Assembly: GCA_016718205.1 (NCBI GenBank) | Contig: JADKEB010000008.1 | Location: 169,851 to 233,850, forward strand | Length of the DNA stretch: 64,000 nucleotides | Reading direction: 5' to 3' | Source of the DNA: Saprospiraceae bacterium | GTDB taxonomy: Bacteria; Bacteroidota; Bacteroidia; Chitinophagales; Saprospiraceae | Part shown: positions 7,404-16,681 of the stretch, in pieces | How the letters are laid out: the number at the start of each line of letters is the position of its first letter | How positions within the stretch are numbered: position 1 is the first letter of the stretch | Notes under the pieces: model-generated | The model's database searches: none | What the model was told of the DNA's origin: nothing | What the model saw: only the letters and a program-made list of their open reading frames with translations | Program-made: the position numbers and the translations under genes

Positions 7404-10400
7404 TTATTTTATTCTGATAAACTTGATACTCTGATCACCACTATGATGATGCAATCGTAATATGTAAACGCCGGGTTTGACATGGTCCTTTAATGAAATG
7501 GTGGATTCATCTTCTATAGAAATATTTCCTGAATCGACACTCTTACCATTGATATCAAGGATAGAATAATCTAGATGGCCGGATCCTGAAGCTGAAGTAT
7601 TCTTTACAACCAAAGTATTGTACACAGGATTTGACAATAGTCTGAAATCCGGTGAAGACTGAATATGAGTTTCATACTTCTTAAGATGGATGACACTTTG
7701 CCTGTCTACGCTATATATTTCAGATTGTTTGCTTTTTTCAAATGTAATATCTCTTATTTCCTGATCATGTTCTGCCAGAATGACAGTGAGCATTATTTCA
7801 TCCTTTTTCAGATATTGAGCAACATTACTATAAACGACTGTCCTTAGAAATTGTCCAGCCACAAATACATCACTTTCTGCAAAAAAATCGGAGATCACTT
7901 CCGGACGATGCCCAAATAAAGTCTCTGCTTCAGGTATATCCAAAAACAATTGAAATCCGTCTATAAATGCATTTTCCCCAGCCCTGAGATGTAAGTAAGT
8001 TTTCCCTTCTTTCTGTACTCTTTCCCATTGAATTAAAAATTTCTTTTGTGTACGGTTTTCCAGTACCTGATCCTGAAGATTCAAGGCTGAAAAATTTACG
8101 TCGCCTATCTTTACTGCCACAAAATCAGCATTATTCATATCTTTTTGGAGGACTCCGGTTTCTATTTTACTGATATATTTATGAGGATTTTTTGGATCAG
8201 GAATACCTTTTTCTTTATCCAAAAAGACCCAGGAAGGCAAGCCTTTTGGAAATTTGTCTGTGATGCCAAGAATTAGCTTTCTAATTTCTACCAAGTCACC
8301 CGCAGTGACAGAGGACGAGCTGTTGACATCTGCAGCAATGAATTTGTAAGCACTGTCAAATGGCTCAATATCCAATATATGCCTTTGAATTTTGATGAGA
8401 TCAAAGGTAGATACTCCATCTATAGGATCCGAATTCAAAAATGGTTTAATCGAATATGATTGACCTGGTTTGAGTCGTTCCATCAGGAATTTTCCTGTTT
8501 GATTATTTGATGAAATGATGCGTTGAGATTCCGGTGTTTCTATATTGACTTCAATATTTTGAGGTACTTTTCCATTGCTCGTAAAGATTGAACCTGCTAT
8601 ATTTACAGAAGTGATCACATCGGGACAGTGGTCGGTATTGTCCTGCAATATCAGCTCAATGATACATGAATCTTGATTACTGTTATGATCTGTGACGGTC
8701 ATAGCAAGAGGAATATTAGCTGATTTTCCATCAGGTATATCACCACAATCAAAATACAATCCGGAACTCCTGGTTTGAGGTATCCATCTTTGCGCATTTC
8801 CGGCTTGATATTCAGACTCATTGCTCAATACTCCTTTTCCCTTAAAAAAGTGTGACGAATGGATCATGGAAGATACAGGCAGTTCACCCCAAAAGGTAAA
8901 AAGTAAACTATCTTTTAGAGTACAGTTGTCAGCACTTCCCTTATCAAAATCTCTTGCCCAAATCTCCACTGAACCTACACCCTGCATCAATGAAATCGTC
9001 AATGATGAAAGGCAATATGGCACAGGGTTTTTACAATCTCTGATAGTGATAAATTGGGAGCAAGTATTGAAATTGCCACACTGATCTTCTACCCTCCAGG
9101 ATATCTTATGTTTTCCCAATGGCAGATCTCCCTCAAAATCATTTTTCACTCCCGTGGAGTCAATCGTACCATCATTGAATATATCAAGTTCAAACTTCCA
9201 AATCAAATCAGACACGGCTGTACAGGAATCCTTAGCACTTTGGGATACATTTACTCTGCCAGTACGACATCTGTCATCATACGAACAAACGAGCGTATCC
9301 TTACAGACAGAAGTGAATTCAGGCTTGTCATAATTGTGCAATTTTATAATCTGAAAGTACGGACCCCATTTCCCTGTTGATTGGGTTGCAGTAGAAAACT
9401 GACACCAATCCACTACTGTCCATTTTCTTATGATTTTCACACAGGCACTGTCAGCGATGTAAAAAGGTGTATCATCATAAGTAGACTCCACCCGGCCACA
9501 TGCATCATTCATAAATTGAGGCTTTCCTGTCACACTGGGATGAATACTTGAGTTACGGCATCCCTGTCCTTCATAATTTTTAGGCCATTTGAGTTGAGTA
9601 GTATCATTGCCGTTAAAAGGATTGGGATTTCTGATAGTGATGATTTGTTTGCAAGAATCCGTCAATCCAGTGCTGTCTCTTGCGATAAATGTCCTGATGA
9701 TCGTACCTGTATCGCACTTAATATCTGCAGTGTATTTTTGAGAAACGGTAACTTTACAATTATCAACAGCTAAACCATCTTTACCGATGGTACCATTGTG
9801 ATAGTGATTTATTACTTTTATATCCCTCACATCCGACTGCTTTGTCACTACCCTACCATAGATGTCAAGATTGTTTAAATCAACCGCATCAGTACAGGAA
9901 AGAGTAAGATTGGGTGGGCAAGTAAGTGTAGGTTTTAACTTGTCTTCAACGATGGCTTCAACCATACAGGTATTTCTATTGCCATAGATGTCTGTCACCT
10001 GTAGTGCCACCAACACGCTTGATCCGATTTCGTCACAACAAAAATCAACATAATCTGCAAAAACGGTATTAAAACCGCACTTGTCTGTCATTTTTCGCAC
10101 CATAAATGATGCTATGCCGCAATTGTCTATACTTCCATCATCAAAAGTTTGTGCTAAAACCCTCCCTATACCATTGGGCCCCAGTGACACTTTGGTCACC
10201 TGATCGCACGCCACACTTGGTGCTATCTTATCTTCCACTATGATGACCGTCGGGCAGATGGATGTATTACCACAGGTATCTGTGGCCACATTATTTAAAT
10301 ATAATACTCCGACAGGAAGATTGGAAACATGCGGTTTGCCCGCCTGCAATATGATGTGCTGTTGCAGCGAATTCCCTAAGGTATCCCTCAAAGTAAATTG

Positions 10401-11750
10401 CACCGAAAACTTATTGCAATCGCTACTTTTAATCAATTCCGGTATGATGGTCTGAATAGAAGTACAGCTATATACTCCTGTCTGAATCCTAAGTGTGTCC
10501 CGACATTCAATCAATGGAGGTTTGGTATCAGCGATCATGATGATTTGATTACGTGTGATACTCTCTGAAGTGCACCAATCTATGACAAACCATGAGCGTG
10601 CAATCTTGAAAGTACTGCCACAAAGATCAAATCTGACATCCGTCATCTTAAACTGCAGATGACCACAAAACCCAATACCTGGTATGCCTGTAGTATCCGG
10701 GGAAGGATGACCATTGGGCAAAACCGGAAAATTCTGACCACACTCCAGTGCTGGTCTCTCTTTATTGTCGTAATGGGGTGGAAAAGTGACAGCCGAAAGT
10801 GGTACTCTTTTGACCACAATTCTTTGCTCGCAGGTGGACATATTACCTTTGGCATCTATGGCTTTCCACTTTCTGATGACGGTTCTGTCTTCGTCCCTGT
10901 CACAATTGGCCTTAATAATTTCATCAGTATAATCCAATGTCACATTGCTGCAGGCATCCCATCCCGAGATGACATAGCGGTTACCCACTGATGAAACAAT
11001 AGTAGCGCCTGCAGGTATGGGAAGACCTACGCTCTCAGGTGTGATTGATTTTGTACAAGGTATTGTGTCATTTGTGCAAACGAACAAAGGCGGAAAATAA
11101 TCCTCCACCCTAAACTTTCCCCAGCAAATATTTGGAGTACACTGATGTCCCAGCTTGTATGTGATTTCTTTGTCTATGTGCTCTCTTGAGAGTGTATTGT
11201 TGGGTATGATCTTTCCGGCAGCATCATACAGCGTCACTATGTAATGACTCAAAGGTGGTGCAGGATTGGGTTGAAGCATAGATGCATTGACTACCTGAAT
11301 ACAGTTTTCATTGAGTGAAATATTGATATTACTCGCACAAAACAGTGGTGGTGCTGTCTGAAAAGTGATTCGGACTCTGTCGTCTTTTGCAGGTGAAGTA
11401 CCCGGATCTGAAACTAGTAGTAGCTCATACTGACGATTGATATTTTTATCAGCATTTCCAGGAACGTAAGAAATGTTGTTAAGTTTAGCAAATCCAAACC
11501 TAACTTCGGTCAGATTTCCTGGCTGAAAAAAACCATCGCCTATCCTTACCCAAAGTCCATCTGTTACTTCACCTTCAATGCTGGCATTGAGCGCATTTAA
11601 TAGCAAAGTCTGATGGATACACATAGAAGTATCACGTCCGGCATTGACAGTGATAGCCATGATTTTAGCTGCACTATCATACCAATATAGTGACCCCAAG
11701 GCTATTGCTGTGGACAATACAAGTGAAATGATATATCTTTTGGTGCTCAA
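7404..11750 (-). CDS. Large secreted HYR-like protein with dockerin-like module and T9SS sorting domain
   Basis: A 1448-residue exported protein. The frame opens with TTG (MSTKRYIISLVLSTAIALGSLYW), which gives a plausible signal or anchor segment; the next in-frame ATG at residue 31 would remove it. The bulk is a series of cysteine-containing HYR-like beta domains (DKIAPSVACDQVTKVSL, VEDKLKPTLTCPPNLTLSC, DNCG and DTCGN turns). At about 1108-1160 two dockerin/EF-hand-like helices occur (DGVSTFDLIKIQRHIL and ADVNSSSSVTAGDLVEIRKLIL). The last 80 residues (FRLLSNPVYNTLVVKN...GVYILRLHHHSGDQSIKFIRIK) form a type A T9SS sorting domain. Export across the outer membrane and surface attachment are expected for such domains; the binding target is unknown. 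Confidence 0.85.
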   Translation of the reverse strand: MSTKRYIISLVLSTAIALGSLYWYDSAAKIMAITVNAGRDTSMCIHQTLLLNALNASIEGEVTDGLWVRIGDGFFQPGNLTEVRFGFAKLNNISYVPGNADKNINRQYELLLVSDPGTSPAKDDRVRITFQTAPPLFCASNINISLNENCIQVVNASMLQPNPAPPLSHYIVTLYDAAGKIIPNNTLSREHIDKEITYKLGHQCTPNICWGKFRVEDYFPPLFVCTNDTIPCTKSITPESVGLPIPAGATIVSSVGNRYVISGWDACSNVTLDYTDEIIKANCDRDEDRTVIRKWKAIDAKGNMSTCEQRIVVKRVPLSAVTFPPHYDNKERPALECGQNFPVLPNGHPSPDTTGIPGIGFCGHLQFKMTDVRFDLCGSTFKIARSWFVIDWCTSESITRNQIIMIADTKPPLIECRDTLRIQTGVYSCTSIQTIIPELIKSSDCNKFSVQFTLRDTLGNSLQQHIILQAGKPHVSNLPVGVLYLNNVATDTCGNTSICPTVIIVEDKIAPSVACDQVTKVSLGPNGIGRVLAQTFDDGSIDNCGIASFMVRKMTDKCGFNTVFADYVDFCCDEIGSSVLVALQVTDIYGNRNTCMVEAIVEDKLKPTLTCPPNLTLSCTDAVDLNNLDIYGRVVTKQSDVRDIKVINHYHNGTIGKDGLAVDNCKVTVSQKYTADIKCDTGTIIRTFIARDSTGLTDSCKQIITIRNPNPFNGNDTTQLKWPKNYEGQGCRNSSIHPSVTGKPQFMNDACGRVESTYDDTPFYIADSACVKIIRKWTVVDWCQFSTATQSTGKWGPYFQIIKLHNYDKPEFTSVCKDTLVCSYDDRCRTGRVNVSQSAKDSCTAVSDLIWKFELDIFNDGTIDSTGVKNDFEGDLPLGKHKISWRVEDQCGNFNTCSQFITIRDCKNPVPYCLSSLTISLMQGVGSVEIWARDFDKGSADNCTLKDSLLFTFWGELPVSSMIHSSHFFKGKGVLSNESEYQAGNAQRWIPQTRSSGLYFDCGDIPDGKSANIPLAMTVTDHNSNQDSCIIELILQDNTDHCPDVITSVNIAGSIFTSNGKVPQNIEVNIETPESQRIISSNNQTGKFLMERLKPGQSYSIKPFLNSDPIDGVSTFDLIKIQRHILDIEPFDSAYKFIAADVNSSSSVTAGDLVEIRKLILGITDKFPKGLPSWVFLDKEKGIPDPKNPHKYISKIETGVLQKDMNNADFVAVKIGDVNFSALNLQDQVLENRTQKKFLIQWERVQKEGKTYLHLRAGENAFIDGFQLFLDIPEAETLFGHRPEVISDFFAESDVFVAGQFLRTVVYSNVAQYLKKDEIMLTVILAEHDQEIRDITFEKSKQSEIYSVDRQSVIHLKKYETHIQSSPDFRLLSNPVYNTLVVKNTSASGSGHLDYSILDINGKSVDSGNISIEDESTISLKDHVKPGVYILRLHHHSGDQSIKFIRIK

Positions 11751-11907
11751 TTAAATATTATGTTTTTATGCAACGTATTAATAATTAAAATATAATTTGC
11801 TACATATTATAAATAATTATAATACAATAATTATACCAAATTATATAGATTCAGGTGAGTGTGCCCGATTTGTGGGCAATTGCTGTATTAATTGTATCTC
11901 CATCTAA

Positions 11908-12066
11908 TGAATCACGAATTCATAAAATACATGATCGCAGATGCCATCTGTGACTATCAAGACTTGCAGTTATCCAGACTGGTGTCATTTCCATATGATA
12001 CAAATCAAACTCTTAAATGATTGAGGTCATCACCTGAAGGAGATATATCGTTTACCTTTGCACTAC
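11908..12066 (+). repeat. Dispersed repeat E, copy 1, with hairpin and -7 box
   Basis: About 160 bp clearly related to 14850-15014: both begin TGAATCAC, then (A/G)ATTC(A/G)TAAAATACA, then a hairpin (TCGCAGAT..ATCTGTGA here, TCGCAGA..TCTGCGA there). Both end in a -7-like box, TACCTTTG at 12053-12060 here. The rest of 11751-12197 is AT-rich and I see no intact gene in it. A shortened third relative lies near 17953. Confidence 0.6.
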
Positions 12067-12197
12067 AAAGAAATCAAAGTCATCAATGTGAAGAGATTAC
12101 ATTTGAGCAAAAGAAGTTGACTTTGATCCGTACCTAAAAAAGTTGCACCCGTTGTTGAATTAAGTTTGGAAAATCGTAGGATAAGTATGTACTATAC

Positions 12198-12386
12198 TTG
12201 CCGATGATAAAATTTATGTTGTCATCAAATAGACAATCATCAAATAATTGTTACGGATATTTACACTTTTATATGAATTGGGGTTGGAATGGCTGGGGAG
12301 ATGGTTGGTTTGGGTTCAATGATTGGAGTAGCCCTAATGGTACCTATCAATATGCACAAGAATTTACACATAATATTAATCCATAA
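12198..12386 (+). pseudogene. C-terminal remnant of a C10 (streptopain-like) peptidase
   Basis: A 62-residue frame opening with TTG whose last 40 residues read YLHFYMNWGWNGWGDGWFG..., then FNDW and a tail. The NWGWNG...GWF pattern is the C-terminal signature of C10 family cysteine peptidases (streptopain, SpeB-like), where it follows the catalytic His. The catalytic Cys and His regions are not present upstream in any frame I could follow, so this is a 3' fragment. The lipoprotein gene starting 12 nt later is probably its former operon partner. Family assignment rests on the short tryptophan/glycine motif only. Confidence 0.55.
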
Positions 12387-12398
12387 TTTCAAATTAAA

Positions 12399-12863
12399 AT
12401 GAAAACAAGTATTTTAATAACAGCTATATTTTTCTTACTTGGGTGTTCAAAACATAGTACTTCAGAAAATGTAGATGTAATAATACGAATATTAGTTGAA
12501 GACAAAGAATCCAGATCACTGTTAGATCCTGCGCACAAAAATTACATTGATGTGAGCAAAGTAAGAGTCTATTATTTGATAAATGGTCAAAAAAAGTATC
12601 AATATGAACCTAACTGGAGTTGCCCGTCTCATTTTTGTGCGATATCTGATGATGGAAAAAGATATGTAAAGCTTTCGCCCAATATATCTATTACTGAGGA
12701 CTTTCCAATTACTTATATTGAATGGTCAGAATATGAAACTGATGAAATAAAATGTCATTTTAATAGAACAGAGAATTCTGTTGTATGTGATAAAGTTTGG
12801 TTTAATCAGGAATTAGTTTATCCAAATGATACTAAAGATAGAATTTTCAAAATTATTAAATAA
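12399..12863 (+). CDS. Small predicted lipoprotein
   Basis: A 154-residue protein with a clear lipoprotein signal, MKTSILITAIFFLLGCSK, in which LLGC is the lipobox and Cys16 the lipidation site. The mature part (VDVIIRILVEDKESRSLLDPAHKNYID...) has two later cysteine pairs (WSCPSHFC and KCHFN...VVCDKVW) that could form disulfides in the periplasm. I do not recognise the family. It starts 12 nt after the C10 peptidase remnant, and a small lipoprotein next to a secreted peptidase suggests a cognate accessory or inhibitor role. That is context-based inference. Confidence 0.65.
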   Translation: MKTSILITAIFFLLGCSKHSTSENVDVIIRILVEDKESRSLLDPAHKNYIDVSKVRVYYLINGQKKYQYEPNWSCPSHFCAISDDGKRYVKLSPNISITEDFPITYIEWSEYETDEIKCHFNRTENSVVCDKVWFNQELVYPNDTKDRIFKIIK

Positions 12864-13349
12864 TCCGAGAGGCATACGGACCTATTGATTGTCGGAGTAC
12901 CGCTAAAGTCGGTATTAAAAATTGAAGAAGCGATACATATTATATGAATTTTCAATTCCATAGCTTACTTAGTTAAGGAATATTTTGGCATTTGTGACAA
13001 CGAATTGCAAACTGAGTCAAGCTTTAGCATGAATCGTAAAGAATAGGATTGAAGGCACACAACTTGTAACGATATAGCGTTACTTCGACTATCGGGGACA
13101 ATTGTACTCATTGACCTCCATTGCGTCCGAAGGACAATTGAACTATTGACCTCCATTGAACTCATTGATATAATTGAACTACTCTGATGGCATCGTTACT
13201 GAAACATCTGCCAAAGCCTTTCCTGGTGCATATCACATGCGAATGGACGGCTCCAACCACCAGCAGATGAGGAATGATAGCAGGACGAAGGATGTGTTGT
13301 TGCAAGCATATACAAATCCATTATACATTTATTTTAATACACCCTTGAA
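12864..13349 (+). other. Degraded region with a possible hydrolase C-terminal remnant
   Basis: No intact gene. On the + strand around 13187-13330 one frame reads DGIVTETSAKAFPG...HMRMDGSNHQQMRNDSRTKDVLLQAY. The DG...SA and SNHQQMRND spacing recalls the Asp and His loops of alpha/beta hydrolases, but there is no start and little sequence, so this is weak. Within 13100-13180 the phrase 'GACCTCCATTG' recurs next to 'ACAATTG', giving short direct repeats. The region looks like decayed accessory DNA. Confidence 0.35.
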
Positions 13350-14599
13350 ATGAAAACTATGCTATTTGTTGTAATATTTTTAGGATTATGGGCTTGCAAT
13401 GAGCCCATAATCCCCCCTATAGACACCACGCCCAAACCATGGCAGCCTGAGATTGTATGGCGAAAGCAGCACGGTCCTACCAAATTTGATCAATAGCATA
13501 TAGAGTTGAGCTTTATGAGAATAAACTCATAGCTGGTTATCAAGCGGAGACTGGATCAGGTTACTGGATTTATGATAAAAATACGGGTGAAGTATTGAAG
13601 GATATCAAAGATCAATATTCTTTTATCGGCAACTTTAGCAGTAGGTTAATTGGCAATTATTATCACAGTAAAGTTTCAAATAAAGAATATAGACTCATTA
13701 ATCTAGAAAATTTTGAAGTAAGAAATATTGATCTTTTACAAGCAGGTTATTACGGATTTACAGGAGTATTATATCATGATGGTTATATATACAGTGGGAT
13801 TGATAACCAAATAGGTGAACAATTTAATTATAGGATTTCTTTAGGAAGAAATAAAGTTGCTGACAAAAGCGACAATTTTGAATTTGTTTTTCACGATACA
13901 TGGCCACAAGATGTTCCTAATCCGAGATCGTCCCATTTCGGATGCATGGGTTTTAATGAAGATAAAAATAAAGATGTAATTTTATATTATACAAATGCAC
14001 AGTTGTACACAGATACAATACTCTCTAGTAGATTAAAATTTATGGCATATAATATAAGTAAAAAGAGAGTACAGTGGGAAACCGAAATAAAAATTGATAA
14101 TAAAGATCTATTGTCAGATGGAAGTGGTGGTTTGCTTCCACCAGCACTTTATAAAGACATGGTCATTTTTACAACGACCCGCTATGTCAGAGCTTTTCAT
14201 CAGGAGACGGGTAAGTTGCTCTGGGCGCTGAATCTGGAGCAAATCACTACTACAGATTATGCCGTTGTTGAAAATCATTTTTTCATGGCCACTAATTTCG
14301 GTGTATTGCACAAAATTGATCTGAATACAGGACAAATAGTTTCTAAATTGGATTTAAAAACCGGAAATACGGGAGTATGGCAAGAGCATAAAGGTATATT
14401 GTACTTCACTATGGTAGGTAATAAACTTTTTGCTATTGATGCGGCAAAAATGGTAGTAAAATGGGAGTGGAATAGTCCTAACAGACAGATCTGCTCTTAC
14501 TGCTCTTTTGGCAATAACTCGCCAGAAGTGGATAAAGAGACTGGTAGGCTTTATATTACTGATGGAAGGGATATGTTTTGTATCAAGTTGCCGGAATGA
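13350..14599 (+). CDS. PQQ-like beta-propeller lipoprotein, interrupted by a frameshift
   Basis: The start at ATG 13350 gives a lipoprotein signal (MKTMLFVVIFLGLWACNEP, lipobox LWAC). That frame stops at 13494-13496 (...HGPTKFDQ-stop). A second frame, open from 13490, continues IAYRVELYENKLIAGYQAETG... to 14599, so a one-base indel near 13490 restores a protein of about 415 residues. The second part has outer-strand motifs of PQQ/WD-like propellers: AFHQETGKLLWALNLEQ, HKIDLNTGQIVSKLDL, LFAIDAAKMVVKWEW, and a final LYITDGRDMFCIKLPE. Such lipoproteins act as scaffolds or binding propellers in the envelope. No catalytic role is visible. The frame break may be an error or real inactivation. Confidence 0.7.
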
Positions 14600-14713
14600 G
14601 TGACTCTGGGAAGTGGGCATAGTGAAGATGGATTAAAAAGTGATTCGGTAGCTCAGCCAATGGTCGAAGTTTTTAACTTAGATCCAAGATCCAATACATA
14701 AAGTATTTTTCAT

Positions 14714-14822
14714 GCGTTGATAGTAAGCAAAATACTAAAAATAGCGCATCGCAGTATCCATCTGTGATGTGCTATTTTTCTTGCCATTGGCTCATCGAGT
14801 CATAACTGTTTTATTATTGTCA
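14714..14822 (+). repeat. Dispersed repeat F, copy 1 (terminator-like hairpin)
   Basis: About 110 bp shared with 16539-16652 (nearly identical) and 17808-17925 (diverged). It contains the imperfect hairpin AAAAATAGCGCATCGCAG / CTGTGATGTGCTATTTTT at about 14737-14780. The stem ends in a T-run, so on the + strand it could terminate the upstream propeller gene. The 'TCGCAG...CTGTGA' heart is shared with repeat E. Confidence 0.6.
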
Positions 14823-14849
14823 TTTTGATTCATTTATTGCTCTTTCTTT

Positions 14850-15014
14850 TGAATCACAGATTCGTAAAATACAGGATCGCAGATGCCTTCTGCGACCAAC
14901 AAGATGTGAAGCCGTCCAGAATGATGTCGTGTACAATTGACTTAAAGCATTTTGTCTAATGATTCAAGTCATAACTTAAAGGCAAAGGCATGAATCTTTT
15001 TATCTTTGCATCTA
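14850..15014 (+). repeat. Dispersed repeat E, copy 2, ending in a -7 box
   Basis: Homologous to 11908-12066 along its length. The hairpin here is TCGCAGA..TCTGCGA with a full 7-bp stem, where copy 1 has a G-T pair, so pairing is kept while sequence changes. The 3' end supplies TATCTTTG at 15001-15008, directly upstream of the next gene. Confidence 0.6.
15001..15008 (+). promoter_or_regulatory. Putative -7 box (TATCTTTG) within repeat E
   Basis: TATCTTTG matches TAnnTTTG and lies 69 nt before the ATG at 15078. The equivalent place in repeat E copy 1 has TACCTTTG (12053-12060), so the repeat carries a promoter-like end. Confidence 0.45.
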
Positions 15015-15077
15015 TAGAATGGATGTGCTTGAAAGAGTCTATAGTGTATTTGAAGTTCCTTATTAACACTCTTAAAT

Positions 15078-15764
15078 ATGAAATATCTAATCATCATCAT
15101 TTGTTGTTATTTTTTATCACCTTCACATTCCTTGATATCTCAATCTTTCACATTCCACGGTGGCATAAAACCCAATAATCTCTTAGGCACCCACTTATCA
15201 GTAAAAGGTGATTTGATAAAAAAACAAAAATGGATTTATTCGATCAACTACAGTTTTGTAAAGTACAAGGATATGTTTTCACATCCGCGAAATCTTCAGC
15301 CTAACTTTCATATTGAAAATGAGAGGGATCAAACATTCATCTATTTTCCTGAATTGCGGAGAGGAAATATTATCCAGATGAACGAGCGTGATTTCAGACC
15401 CAGAGATTTGATTCATCGATTCAGCTTGTTTGCCGGATATGAATTGTTCAATGCAAAAGATTTTACGGCTAAAGCCTTTTTAGGACCACATTATAGCTCC
15501 AGGCGAACTATTATGTATTATAATGCTTACAATTTTGCTGAGGTAATTGTCAACAAAGGAGATGAAATTAAAGTAATCCCTTATCATGATTTTCAAATAT
15601 TCAGAACTTGGGATATAGGCCTTGGTGGAAGAATCGATGCAGAATATAAGGTTTTTAAGAATGTTTTCCTGGGCATCAGTGGCCAAATGTACTTTGATGT
15701 AATCGGAGAAGGTATAGATTTGATTGTGGGTGGAGGCTTATCGTATCATTTTAATATTGAATAG
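15078..15764 (+). CDS. Outer-membrane beta-barrel protein
   Basis: A 228-residue protein with a signal peptide (MKYLIIIICCYFLSPSHSLISQ) followed by alternating amphipathic strands (KWIYSINYSFVKYKDMF, IHRFSLFAGYELF, FTAKAFLGPHYSS). It ends in GGGLSYHFNIE, where the aromatic near the terminus is typical of barrel proteins recognised by BamA. I cannot assign a specific family. It is followed after 3 nt by another barrel gene and the two form an operon. A transport, adhesion or structural role in the outer membrane is likely but unproven. Confidence 0.7.
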   Translation: MKYLIIIICCYFLSPSHSLISQSFTFHGGIKPNNLLGTHLSVKGDLIKKQKWIYSINYSFVKYKDMFSHPRNLQPNFHIENERDQTFIYFPELRRGNIIQMNERDFRPRDLIHRFSLFAGYELFNAKDFTAKAFLGPHYSSRRTIMYYNAYNFAEVIVNKGDEIKVIPYHDFQIFRTWDIGLGGRIDAEYKVFKNVFLGISGQMYFDVIGEGIDLIVGGGLSYHFNIE

Positions 15765-15767
15765 GTT

Positions 15768-16469
15768 ATGAAAGAATTATTAAATATAAAAGCTGCAATA
15801 GTAGTTTCTTTCTTACTACTCTTTGGCTATACAATCAACAGTCAGTCGTATATAAACGTCAGTGGTAACTTTAACTATTGGAAACATACCGAATTATTTG
15901 GCCCTGGCATAGGTTTTGGCTATAGCTATAAGCATCATAAACTTACTTATTCTATCAATTATGATTTTGGTTATGGGACTATCAATAGATTTAAGAATAT
16001 ACCTGAAATCAATTATGATCAGTGGAGTACTGTCTTTATCAAACAAGATCAAGGCAAATGGAATGATTATTTAATATTAGGAGGGATTACAAATGTAGTA
16101 AATGTAAGTTCCGATTATGGAAAACAACATCAAGTTTCCTTACAATTAAGTTATCCAATAATTCAACATAGCGATGTAGAATTTAATATCAATTCCGGCA
16201 TTTATTCAGCTGTCGTCGAGCAGTTTTACACATTTACTGTAGTTCCTATCCACAATATTCAGATACCAGCTACTTACTCAGGTCCATTAAATTACATTCC
16301 ATCAACATCACAAAAAATATTTACCTACGGATTAAATATAGGCTTTTCGGTCAACAAATCCATTGGACCTAAAATTTGGTCTCCATTTATTATGGGAGGT
16401 ATCGGACCTAATCAAGGTTCCTATATTTGTTTGGGCTTAAAGTTGAGCACTATTTTAAGAAAAAAGTAA
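15768..16469 (+). CDS. Outer-membrane beta-barrel protein, second of a pair
   Basis: A 233-residue protein with signal peptide MKELLNIKAAIVVSFLLLFGYTINSQ and a beta-barrel pattern (YINVSGNFNYWKHTELFGPGIGFGYSY, LTYSINYDFGYGTIN, IFTYGLNIGFSVN), ending GSYICLGLKLSTILRKK. It begins 3 nt after the stop of the preceding barrel gene, so the two are certainly co-transcribed and may be translationally coupled. No enzymatic motif is visible. The pair may form a two-component outer-membrane system, but no known pair is recognised. Confidence 0.65.
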   Translation: MKELLNIKAAIVVSFLLLFGYTINSQSYINVSGNFNYWKHTELFGPGIGFGYSYKHHKLTYSINYDFGYGTINRFKNIPEINYDQWSTVFIKQDQGKWNDYLILGGITNVVNVSSDYGKQHQVSLQLSYPIIQHSDVEFNINSGIYSAVVEQFYTFTVVPIHNIQIPATYSGPLNYIPSTSQKIFTYGLNIGFSVNKSIGPKIWSPFIMGGIGPNQGSYICLGLKLSTILRKK

Positions 16470-16538
16470 ATCGCAAGTGAATTAATTTTTAGTAACTCCT
16501 TTGGACAAGCCACATAGATACATCAAGCTCTTAAAAAT

Positions 16539-16652
16539 GCATTGATAGTAAGCAAAATACTAAAAATAGCGCATCGCAGTATCCATCTGTGATGTGCTAT
16601 TTTTCTTGCCAATGACTCATCGATTCATAACTGTTGTTATCTTTGTCATGTT
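16539..16652 (+). repeat. Dispersed repeat F, copy 2, with hairpin and -7 box
   Basis: Nearly identical to 14714-14822 through the hairpin (AAAAATAGC...GCTATTTTT). Its 3' end contains TATCTTTG at 16638-16645, 36 nt before the SGNH hydrolase start. The element therefore places a terminator-like hairpin after the barrel operon and a promoter-like box before the hydrolase gene. Confidence 0.6.
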
Positions 16653-16681
16653 GACACATTTTTAAAAAGAAACACCCTACA

